64,000 nt of DNA from Vampirovibrionales bacterium (GTDB lineage Bacteria > Cyanobacteriota > Vampirovibrionia > Vampirovibrionales > Vampirovibrionaceae): positions 1,364,001-1,428,000 of the forward strand of contig JADJRF010000005.1 in NCBI GenBank assembly GCA_016712355.1. The letters run 5' to 3'. Numbering within the stretch: position 1 is the stretch's first letter; the number at the start of each line of letters is the position of its first letter. The notes beneath the pieces are model-generated. The model was not told where the DNA came from. It saw only the letters and a list, made by a program, of their open reading frames with translations, and did not search any database. The position numbers and the translations under genes were made by a program. Positions 8,357 to 15,039 of the stretch are shown one piece after another.

Positions 8357-8396
8357 CAAAAAACCGGCTCCGGGAAACCCCAGAACCGGTTTTTAA
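8357..8396 (-). terminator. Terminator after the tRNA cluster
   Basis: On the minus strand, just past tRNA-Glu, AAAAACCGG and CCGGTTTTTT form a hairpin around a GC-rich loop and end in a run of T. It closes the tRNA-Arg/Pro/Glu transcript. Confidence 0.8.
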
Positions 8397-8402
8397 AAAA
8401 TC

Positions 8403-8475
8403 TACCCCGTAGGGGAGTCGAACCCCTGCCGCATCCGTGAAAGGGATGTGTCCTAGGCCACTAGACGAACGGGGC
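8403..8475 (-). tRNA. tRNA-Glu (UUC)
   Basis: A full cloverleaf reads from 8475 to 8403 on the minus strand. The acceptor stem is GCCCCGT/ACGGGGT with a terminal G-U pair, the anticodon loop is CTTTCAC with anticodon TTC, and the T arm has GGTTCGACTCC. No CCA is encoded. It is the last of three tRNAs on this strand. Confidence 0.95.
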
Positions 8476-8627
8476 GTCATCCAATGTCCAGACGATACCC
8501 GAAACCGTGCGCCCCGGTCAACACGACGGAGCGAAATCGTCTTGGGCCCGCGCCTTCTCACTGCGTTCAGCATCTGTAAGTGTGATCCCGTTTCGGATCG
8601 TTTTTTGGGGGGCAAGGGCTGAAATGG

Positions 8628-8701
8628 TCGGGATGACAGGATTCGAACCTGCGACCCTCTGCTCCCAAAGCAGATGCGCTACCAAGCTGCGCTACATCCC
8701 G
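8628..8701 (-). tRNA. tRNA-Pro (UGG)
   Basis: The cloverleaf on the minus strand has the acceptor stem CGGGATG/CATCCCG, the proline-typical start CGGGATGTAGCGCAGCTTGG, anticodon TGG in the loop, and a GGTTCGAATCC T arm. No CCA is encoded. Confidence 0.95.
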
Positions 8702-8779
8702 AATCGCTCGGTTTTCAGTATAGAGGAATCCTCAACGGATCAAAATGGGGACGGCGTCGGCTCGCTGGCGGAGATAAAA

Positions 8780-8853
8780 TGCGCCCGGCGCGATTCGAAC
8801 GCGCGACCTACGGCTTCGGAGACCGTCACTCTATCCAGCTGAGCTACGAGCGC
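8780..8853 (-). tRNA. tRNA-Arg (CCG)
   Basis: The cloverleaf on the minus strand has acceptor stem GCGCTCG/CGGGCGC with one G-U pair, D arm AGCTCAGCTGGATAGAG, anticodon loop CTCCGAA with anticodon CCG (reads CGG), and T arm GCGTTCGAATCGC. It is the first of the three-tRNA cluster. Confidence 0.95.
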
Positions 8854-8918
8854 ATGACCACGAAGGCTATCGTATCCAAAGCCGGGAATGCGCGCAATGA
8901 TAAGCCGCGAGCGCCCCA

Positions 8919-9731
8919 TTACTGCTGGAGCTGCCGCAGGCGCCAGAGCCGCGCCAACACGCCCAGCGATTTAACAATGGTCTGCGCCACGCGCATTTTA
9001 GAGGTTGATCGTTTCCGGTCATAGCGTAAGACCATTGGGGCCTCGCAGGCCAGGGCGCCGAAACGCGCCAGTTTCACCAGCAACTCAGCCATGCACGAGA
9101 ATCCGTTTTCGGTGATCAGCTGATCGCCGTAATGCGCCATGGCGCGTCGTAACAGCGAGACGCGGTAAGCGCGGTAGCCGCAGGTGTAATCGCGTACGTT
9201 ACGGATGGGTAGAATCGCCCGAAACAGCCAGCTTGCGCCATGGCTGAGCAGTTCGCGCACCGGGCTCAGGCCGATGACTTGCGAACCGTAGCGATAGCGC
9301 GAGGCGATGGCGATATCGTTGCCTTCTCGAATCAGACGCACCAGGCGATCGATCAGATACGGGGTGTGCGTGCAATCGGAATCCATCACGATCACCACAT
9401 CGCCGTCTTGCGTGGCGCGCTGACAGGCGGCGCTGAGCCCGGTCCGCAGCGCTGCGCCCAACCCTTGATTGCGCTCGTGACGAAGAATGCGCGTATGAGG
9501 AAGATCCGCCATTTCCAGCAGGGGGATAGACAGATCGGTGCTGCCGTCATCCACTACCAGAATCTGAAAGGCATAGTCTTTGAGTACTTGCTCCAGTTCC
9601 CACGCGATGGCGACCAGCGCTTCGCTCTCGTTGTAGGCGGGCAGGACGACATATAAGTGAGGAATCGCCGTGTGCCGGGCTTCGAGATCCAGCAGAATCG
9701 TTTCCAAACGAACGGGGGACAACGTGGACAC
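8919..9731 (-). CDS. Family 2 glycosyltransferase (dolichyl-phosphate mannose synthase type)
   Basis: This GT-A fold enzyme probably moves a sugar from a nucleotide sugar to a polyprenyl phosphate or similar carrier. The 270-residue product shows VVLPAYNESEAL near residue 28, LVVDDGSTD near 59 and MDSDCTHTP near 117, the nucleotide-sugar and metal-binding DxD region, and a QGLGAALRTGL motif. There is no obvious C-terminal membrane pair, so it resembles the soluble DPM1 form. The GTG at 9731 is chosen because AGGAG lies eight bases upstream and it follows the DUF151 gene by 25 bp. A longer frame starting at 9911 would overlap that gene and is unlikely. Confidence 0.88.
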   Translation of the reverse strand: MSTLSPVRLETILLDLEARHTAIPHLYVVLPAYNESEALVAIAWELEQVLKDYAFQILVVDDGSTDLSIPLLEMADLPHTRILRHERNQGLGAALRTGLSAACQRATQDGDVVIVMDSDCTHTPYLIDRLVRLIREGNDIAIASRYRYGSQVIGLSPVRELLSHGASWLFRAILPIRNVRDYTCGYRAYRVSLLRRAMAHYGDQLITENGFSCMAELLVKLARFGALACEAPMVLRYDRKRSTSKMRVAQTIVKSLGVLARLWRLRQLQQ

Positions 9732-9756
9732 GCCCTGGCTCCTGTTAGCGGGTGAG

Positions 9757-10278
9757 TTATTGGTCGGATTCAAAATCCGCGTCAATCTTGAAATTCTTGA
9801 AGTCTGACGGCTTGAGGTCTTGCAGGAATTTTCGGAATTCTTCGGCTTCTTCCTCATCGCGCGCCTGATCGGTGGAAATGGCGCCTTCCGCGATGACGGT
9901 TGACGCCGCATAAATAGGCGCGCTGGACTTCAGCGCCATGGCGATGGCGTCCGAAGGACGGGCGTCGATCATGGTTTCTTGCCCGTTCGTATCATGTAAA
10001 AACACCGAGGCGAAGTAAGTGTCCGACGCCAACTCGTTAATTTCCACGCGATGAACGGTTTGATGAAGCGATTCGAGGATGTTGAGAATCAGGTCGTGCG
10101 TCATCGGACGCGTGGTCTTGATATTTTCCAGCTGGCGGATAATGGCGCTGGCCTCGGCTGTGCCAATCCAGATGGGTAGAGCGCGGCGATTGTCCTTGTC
10201 ATTCAGAACGACAATCGGCGTGCCGGTGCGTGAATCAAGCGCAATGCCCATCACATAGAGTTCAATCAGAGTTGCCAA
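9757..10278 (-). CDS. Bifunctional nuclease family protein (DUF151)
   Basis: Proteins of this family (bifunctional nuclease domain) have been reported to act on DNA and RNA; the cellular role in bacteria is poorly defined. The product, 173 residues from TTG 10278, has the family's opening LYVMGIALDSRTGTPIVVLND, the segment LPIWIGTAEASAI and the signature ARPSDAIAMAL. The C-terminus is an acidic/Lys tail rich in E and D. An AGGA lies about ten bases before the TTG. The glycosyltransferase follows closely on the same strand and is probably co-transcribed. Confidence 0.85.
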   Translation of the reverse strand: MATLIELYVMGIALDSRTGTPIVVLNDKDNRRALPIWIGTAEASAIIRQLENIKTTRPMTHDLILNILESLHQTVHRVEINELASDTYFASVFLHDTNGQETMIDARPSDAIAMALKSSAPIYAASTVIAEGAISTDQARDEEEAEEFRKFLQDLKPSDFKNFKIDADFESDQ

Positions 10279-10356
10279 TGCAAAAGCGTCCTGTAATTGA
10301 CGGTGGCGTGCGGCGCAACGTCCTCTTGCCAAGGGGGCCGGCGCGCACGCTCGTTT

Positions 10357-10362
10357 ATTATA
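10357..10362 (-). promoter_or_regulatory. Possible -10 box for the DUF151-glycosyltransferase unit
   Basis: A perfect TATAAT lies on the minus strand about 80 bp upstream of the DUF151 start. No matching -35 hexamer or TG extension is seen, so support is position and the hexamer only. Confidence 0.35.
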
Positions 10363-10446
10363 CGGGAAGCGCGACGGGCTTGGCTATCGCCGCCGCAGCC
10401 AAGACAGCGCTTTAGATCACAAGACGCAAACGCGCTTGCGCAAAAA

Positions 10447-11265
10447 TCAGGAGGGGGCGCGGCGCTCTTTGGGGTCAAAGCGCTCTCGCAACGCGTCGCC
10501 CAGCAAATTCAGGGCGACCATGGCGCTGACAATCGCAAGCGCCGCAAAAATCAGGATATGGGGGGCGGTTCGCGCGAGCTGCCAGCCTTCGCTCACCAGC
10601 GTTCCCCAACTGCTTAGCGGCGGCTCGACGCCCAGGCCCAGAAAACTCAGCGTGGATTCCGTCAAAATTGCTCGCGGGACGGCGATCGTTAACGATAGAA
10701 TGAGGAGCCCTGCCAGGTTCGGCAAGAAATGCCGCGTAACCAGTCGCCAGATCCCTCCCCCAAGACTGCGATAGGCTTCGACGAATTCTTCGCGCTTCAG
10801 CGCCAGCGTTTGCGCACGAATGAGCCGCGCCGTATCCGGCCAGCTGAATAGCGCGAGCGCCGCCACCAGCGTGGGGAGGCCGCGTCCCCAGAACACGCCG
10901 AACAGAATCACAATCATCAGCCCCGGCAGGCTGTATAAGACGTCAATCAGGCGCATCATCGCTTCATCGACGCGGTTGAAGCGGCCTTCCAGCAGCGCCG
11001 CGGCAATTCCATACACAGCGCCCGCCGCCACTGCGACGGCAGCCGTCGACAAGCCGATTAATAACGAAATCTGCCCGCCCACCGCCAGACGCGATAATAA
11101 ATCCCGCCCCAGGTCGTCTGTCCCGAGCCAGAAGCCGCGCTCGCCCGGCGCTAATAGCGGGAAGTCAGGCTGGATCAGCGTTGGATCCCGTCCTAAGTAA
11201 GGAATGAGCAACGCCCCCAGCGCCATCAGCGCCAGAAAGCCGATGCACAGCCAGAGTTTCTTCAT
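10447..11265 (-). CDS. Peptide ABC transporter permease, DppC/OppC type
   Basis: This inner-membrane permease (272 aa, about six helices) forms the import channel with its DppB partner. It has the typical N-terminal helix, the family motif GTDDLGRDLLSRL (about 48-60), and the ATPase-coupling EAA loop EAYRSLGGGIWRLVTRH near residue 165. Its ATG overlaps the stop of the DppB gene by ATGA, so translation is coupled. No substrate-binding protein or ATPase follows; a DppF-type ATPase is found at 49.6 kb instead. Confidence 0.93.
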   Translation of the reverse strand: MKKLWLCIGFLALMALGALLIPYLGRDPTLIQPDFPLLAPGERGFWLGTDDLGRDLLSRLAVGGQISLLIGLSTAAVAVAAGAVYGIAAALLEGRFNRVDEAMMRLIDVLYSLPGLMIVILFGVFWGRGLPTLVAALALFSWPDTARLIRAQTLALKREEFVEAYRSLGGGIWRLVTRHFLPNLAGLLILSLTIAVPRAILTESTLSFLGLGVEPPLSSWGTLVSEGWQLARTAPHILIFAALAIVSAMVALNLLGDALRERFDPKERRAPS

Positions 11266-12212
11266 GTCCGCGCATCTCCGCCTGAGGGCGCGCTGCCGAT
11301 ATCGCGCAGTCGCGGATCCAGCCAGCCGTAAAGTAAATCTGTCACCAGATTCAGCGCAATAAGCAGGGCGCTATACACCAGCGTTGCGCCCATCACCAGG
11401 GGATAATCACGGTTGGAGACCGCTGTCACGAAATACTTGCCCATTCCCGGGATGGCGAACAACGTTTCCACCACGAAAGAACCCGTCACCAGCGCCGCGG
11501 CCAACGGTCCCATAATCGACAATAGCGGCAACAGCGAGTTGCGCAACACATGGCGAAGGGCGATTCGGCTCTCAGGGGCGCCCAGGCTGCGTTTAATGGT
11601 GACAAACGGCAATGCGCGCGTCTGACGAACAGACGTTCTCAATAACATGAAGGCAAAGGCAAACGGTCCCAGCGCCAGCGTTAAGACCGGCAGAATCCCA
11701 TGCGTCGGGCTGAGCAGCCGCGCGGCGGGCAACCACTTGAGCCATAAGGCGAAAATGAGCGCCAACGCGCCCCCAAAGACAAACGCGGGCGTCGATAAAG
11801 CCAGCGCGCCGATACCACAAAGAGTCGCATCCAGCGGACGGCGTTGCGTCCACCCCGCGAGCGCGCCTAACGCGCCGCCCAATCCGACGCCCAGAGTCAG
11901 AGCCAACGCGCCTAACAAGAGCGAGACGGGGAAGGCGTCGGCGAGGATATCATTCACGCGCCGCGTTGCGTACTGGTACGAGGGACCTAAATCCCCGTGC
12001 GCCAGGCCGGCCAGGTAATACCCCAATTGCTGCGGCCATGGCTTGTTGAGATGATAACGCGCCTCCATATTCGCCTGAATCGCTGCCGGTAAACGATGTT
12101 CGCGATCGAAAGGGCCGCCCGGCATGGCGCGTAATAACCCGAACGTCAGACAGGCGACGAGCAGCAGCGTCGCCGCGCCACCAGCCAACCGTTGCAGGAG
12201 CAGGCGAGTCAT
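11262..12212 (-). CDS. Peptide ABC transporter permease, DppB/OppB type
   Basis: This 316-residue integral membrane protein has the DppB pattern: a first helix followed by a periplasmic segment (MPGGPFDREHRL), a long loop and five further helices, and the coupling segment KRSLGAPESRIALRHVLRN (about 215-233). It pairs with DppC downstream (4-bp overlap) and is coupled to the carboxypeptidase upstream (4-bp ATGA overlap). The substrate is likely a di- or oligopeptide, judged from the family and the neighbouring peptidase. Confidence 0.93.
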   Translation of the reverse strand: MTRLLLQRLAGGAATLLLVACLTFGLLRAMPGGPFDREHRLPAAIQANMEARYHLNKPWPQQLGYYLAGLAHGDLGPSYQYATRRVNDILADAFPVSLLLGALALTLGVGLGGALGALAGWTQRRPLDATLCGIGALALSTPAFVFGGALALIFALWLKWLPAARLLSPTHGILPVLTLALGPFAFAFMLLRTSVRQTRALPFVTIKRSLGAPESRIALRHVLRNSLLPLLSIMGPLAAALVTGSFVVETLFAIPGMGKYFVTAVSNRDYPLVMGATLVYSALLIALNLVTDLLYGWLDPRLRDIGSAPSGGDART

Positions 12213-13723
12213 ACTGCTCCAGATAAATACTTCTGACGCAGCGCATCTAAAAAATACTGCGGTGATAAGGCTTCGCCCGTTACTGAAAGCGCTAACGCCT
12301 GCGCGGTTCGTGTTTTACCGAAGACGTGAATGTGTTGATTCAGCCAGTTTTTGAGCGTCAGCAAGTCGCCTTGGGACAGACGGGCATCGAGATCGGGCAT
12401 CTGTTGGCGGGCCGTATGGTAGAACTGCGCTGCGTATAAATTCCCGAGCGTATACGTCGGAAAATACCCGAATGATCCGCCTGACCAGTGAACGTCCTGC
12501 AAGCAGCCGTGCGCGTCATTCGGCGCTTCGACGCCGAGAAACTCTGTCATCCCCGCATTCCAGGCTTCTGGAATCTCAGCGGGCGCAAGACTGCCGCTGA
12601 TGAGCGCCTTCTCCAGACGGTAGCGCAACAGGATATGCAGGTTATACGTCACCTCATCGGCTTCTGTGCGGATAAGCGATGGCGTGACGCGGTTCACGCG
12701 CCGCAAAAAGACGTCTTCGTCTACATCGCCGAGCGCTTGGGGAAACACGGCTTGCAGGCGCGGGTAGAAATGCCGCCAGAATGCGGCGCTGCGCCCGACG
12801 GCGTTTTCCCATAGGCGGGATTGTGATTCGTGGATGCCCAGAGAGGTCCCCGTGCCCAGCGGTGAATCCGCCAATGCGGGATCGACGCCTTGTTCGTAGA
12901 GGGCGTGACCGCCTTCGTGCAAAGCCGTAAACACGCTCTCCAGCGGATGCGCCGTGGTGGAGCGAATGGTCAGCCGCACGTCGTTGCGTCCGCCGATTTC
13001 AGTTGTGAATGGATGGGCGGAGGCGTCCATACGTCCACGCGTAAAATCATAGCCCATGGCTGTGAGCGTCTCGCGGCAAAAGGCCGTTTGGACCGTCAGA
13101 TCGAAAGATTTACCCTCAAAGCAATCCGGCTCAGGCTGCTGCTGATCCGCGATCTGCGCCGCCAAGGGGACAAGTTCTTGATGCAGGGCGTCAAACAGCG
13201 GATCGATCTCTGCGACAGTCGCCCCGCGCTCATAATCTTCCAGAAGGGCGTCGTATAAATTGCCGCCGGATGCGGTTTCACTCAAAATTTCGGCGCGTTG
13301 ACGACTGAGCGTGACCAGTTCTTGCAGCGCGGGCAAAAAAGCGGCGAAATCGTTGTCGCGGCGGGCATCCGCCCAGATTCCGTAACCACGCGCTGAAGCG
13401 GTTTCAAACTGGCGCACCCATTGCGGGCTGACGCTGAGGGCGCGATTACGACGATAGGCCATTTCCGCCAACAGGGCCGTTTCAGTGGCATCATCGGAGG
13501 GCGTGTCCAGAAGGGCCTGAATGGCGTCGCCGAAGGCGGGGTCTGTCAAGCGTTCGTGCGCCAGCGCACCCAATGCGCTGAGGGTCTGGGCGCGCGTATT
13601 GGCTGCTTGTGACGGCATGTGGGTTTGCATGTCCCAATGCCCCAGAGCTTGGGCGGCGCCCAGCGCCTGTAATTCCTGGATCCGCTCGTAGAAAGCTTCT
13701 CGTCTTGAAGAGAGCGCCAGCAT
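12209..13723 (-). CDS. M32 family metallocarboxypeptidase (Taq type)
   Basis: M32 enzymes remove C-terminal residues from peptides in the cytoplasm. The 504-residue protein has the normal length, the zinc motif HEGGH (about residue 272, in ALHEGGHALYEQG) and the downstream ESQSRLWEN segment that supplies the third ligand. A GGGAGG ribosome site precedes the ATG. Its stop overlaps the start of dppB (ATGA), making a coupled peptidase-permease operon in which imported peptides would be trimmed directly. Confidence 0.95.
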   Translation of the reverse strand: MLALSSRREAFYERIQELQALGAAQALGHWDMQTHMPSQAANTRAQTLSALGALAHERLTDPAFGDAIQALLDTPSDDATETALLAEMAYRRNRALSVSPQWVRQFETASARGYGIWADARRDNDFAAFLPALQELVTLSRQRAEILSETASGGNLYDALLEDYERGATVAEIDPLFDALHQELVPLAAQIADQQQPEPDCFEGKSFDLTVQTAFCRETLTAMGYDFTRGRMDASAHPFTTEIGGRNDVRLTIRSTTAHPLESVFTALHEGGHALYEQGVDPALADSPLGTGTSLGIHESQSRLWENAVGRSAAFWRHFYPRLQAVFPQALGDVDEDVFLRRVNRVTPSLIRTEADEVTYNLHILLRYRLEKALISGSLAPAEIPEAWNAGMTEFLGVEAPNDAHGCLQDVHWSGGSFGYFPTYTLGNLYAAQFYHTARQQMPDLDARLSQGDLLTLKNWLNQHIHVFGKTRTAQALALSVTGEALSPQYFLDALRQKYLSGAV

Positions 13724-13936
13724 CGTATTGCCTCCCTGTGGGGTTTTGGAGTCCCGACGCCCATGCTAGCAAAAAAGAAGAAACCCCCAAAACGCAGGAC
13801 GTTGGGGGCGTGAGGGGGGAAAGAGAAAGGAGAATCAAATGAAAGGAGAGAGGAGAGAATAAGATGGGGAGAACAACAGGGGGTAAACCAAAGACATCTT
13901 TTAAAGAGGATGAAAGAAAGGGACCGTATCTCGGCT

Positions 13937-14461
13937 TTATCGTCCCGCGAAATCGCTAACAGCGGCATACGGCGGGAGCGCCCCGCCCGGCATCGGCATG
14001 GAGGCGAATGGCCCCCCCGATGGTATAAATGGGGCCGGCCCCGTAGATGAAAAGCCCTGAGGCGGGAATCCTATCTGCTGCGCAGGCGCAAAGCCCATTT
14101 GCTGCGCAGGTGAAAAGCCCTGAGGCGGGAATCCTATCTGCTGCGCAGGCCCAAAGCCCATTTGCTGTGCAGGTGAAAAGCCCTGAGGCGGGAATCCTAT
14201 CTGCTGCGCAGGCCCAAAGCCCATTTGCTGTGCAGGTGAAAAGCCCTGAGGCGGGAATCCTATCTGCTGCGCAGGCCCAAAGCCCATTTGCTGTGCAGGT
14301 GAAAAGCCCTGAGGCGGGAATCCTATCTGCTGCGCAGGCCCAAAGCCCATTTGCTGTGCAGGTGAAAAGCCCTGAGGCGGAAAACCTGTCGGCGGCGTAG
14401 GCGCAGAAAAGCCTATTGAAGGCGGTGGGTAGGCTCCGGCAGACATCGGCATCATTCCCAT
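13937..14461 (-). CDS. Gln/Pro/Phe/Gly-rich tandem-repeat protein, unknown function
   Basis: The 174-residue product (ATG 14461; a TTG at 14485 is possible) is built around five copies of a 21-residue unit GFPPQGFSPAQQM/GFGPAQQI, itself two related halves. It starts MGMMPMSAGAYPPPSIGF and ends with a short non-repeated tail (GGALPPYAAVSDFAGR). There is no signal peptide or membrane helix. AAGGAG lies 12 bases before the chosen ATG. The 63-bp unit keeps other frames open as well; this frame was preferred because of the ribosome site and because its composition matches the Pro/Met/Gly-rich proteins at 5-6.5 kb. Such PQG/FG-rich chains are typical of disordered or phase-separating proteins; that is inference. 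Confidence 0.65.
   Translation of the reverse strand: MGMMPMSAGAYPPPSIGFSAPTPPTGFPPQGFSPAQQMGFGPAQQIGFPPQGFSPAQQMGFGPAQQIGFPPQGFSPAQQMGFGPAQQIGFPPQGFSPAQQMGFGPAQQIGFPPQGFSPAQQMGFAPAQQIGFPPQGFSSTGPAPFIPSGGPFASMPMPGGALPPYAAVSDFAGR
14049..14380. repeat. 63-bp tandem repeat, five full copies plus a partial sixth
   Basis: Units begin at 14049, 14112, 14175, 14238 and 14301, with a partial sixth unit at 14364-14380. Copies two to five appear identical; the first differs at two bases. A period of 63 is a multiple of three, so length changes keep the gene in frame. The identity of the copies indicates recent expansion or active homogenisation. Confidence 0.95.
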
Positions 14462-14984
14462 CGTGAAAACGGTCTCCTTTATCAAACGGTGACGGGGAAA
14501 CGAGAAAACCCTGGTGGACGCATGCGCTACGGACGCGTGAACGACACATTCTTCAAAAGCCTCTCAACACCAAAAATTGCGCATCTTCTTCCAGACTTCT
14601 TCACAAAGCGTATTAACGGCGTCTATCCTCCGGCAAGAGGCTATTCATCTTGCTACTGCGAAGAAGGTCTTTTGCCCCTGTCCTCCAGCCCGTCTTCTAC
14701 ATTAACAAGCCGGCTGGAGCCCACGTCGGCGTCTTAAAATGTAACGGAATGTCAAAAATACGCGCGAAAGGGTTTAAATAATAAATATATAGTATATCCT
14801 ATAAATATGGGCCGTTGGGCCCACGGGACGGAAGCCAGAAGGCCGTCACCGTGCTGAGTAAACGTGTGTGACATGCGCCCAATCGCCGACGTGGTGAACG
14901 TTCAAACGCGATGGCGGACAGATTTTCTCTCTCCAACCAGTCTCCTAAAGACTTACCTGGTTATTGCTCGCTCCATTTTGTGCA
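14462..14984. other. Intergenic stretch between the repeat protein and the Wzz-like gene
   Basis: The first 300 bp should hold the minus-strand promoter of the repeat protein; no clear box is seen. Near 14775-14810 the DNA is almost pure A/T. The rest belongs to the candidate small RNA. Frames in this stretch lack ribosome sites. Confidence 0.4.
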
Positions 14985-15016
14985 GATGGGAAGAATCCGT
15001 TCTTCTCATCTTTTTC
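14812..15016 (+). ncRNA. Candidate structured small RNA ending in a strong terminator
   Basis: No plus-strand gene exists here, yet the stretch ends in a good plus-strand terminator (14985-15016). Before it lies a further stable hairpin, AACCAG/CTGGTT with an AGTCT/AGACT inner stem (14935-14962), and a GC-rich TTGGGCCCA palindrome near the start. An AT-rich block with TATAAAT lies just before 14812. Together these suggest an RNA of about 200 nt. I cannot assign it to a known family; 6S RNA is a possibility by size only. Confidence 0.4.
14985..15016 (+). terminator. Strong terminator with no annotated upstream gene
   Basis: GATGGGAAGAA (14985-14995) pairs with TTCTTCTCATC (15000-15010), an 11-bp stem with one G-U pair and a TCCG loop, followed by TTTTT. 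The T run is on the plus strand, so it does not serve the minus-strand gene ending at 15040. Confidence 0.75.
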
Positions 15017-15039
15017 CTTTGTGAGCGGCGTGATGGCTC

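Noticed and set aside
14049..14380. CRISPR array
   Set aside because: The units are directly adjacent with no unique spacers, lie inside a gene, and no cas genes are near.
13956..14549. 197-codon minus-strand frame and a 117-codon plus-strand frame (14047-14400) across the 63-bp repeats
   Set aside because: They are open only because the repeat length is a multiple of three; the chosen frame has the better ribosome site and composition.
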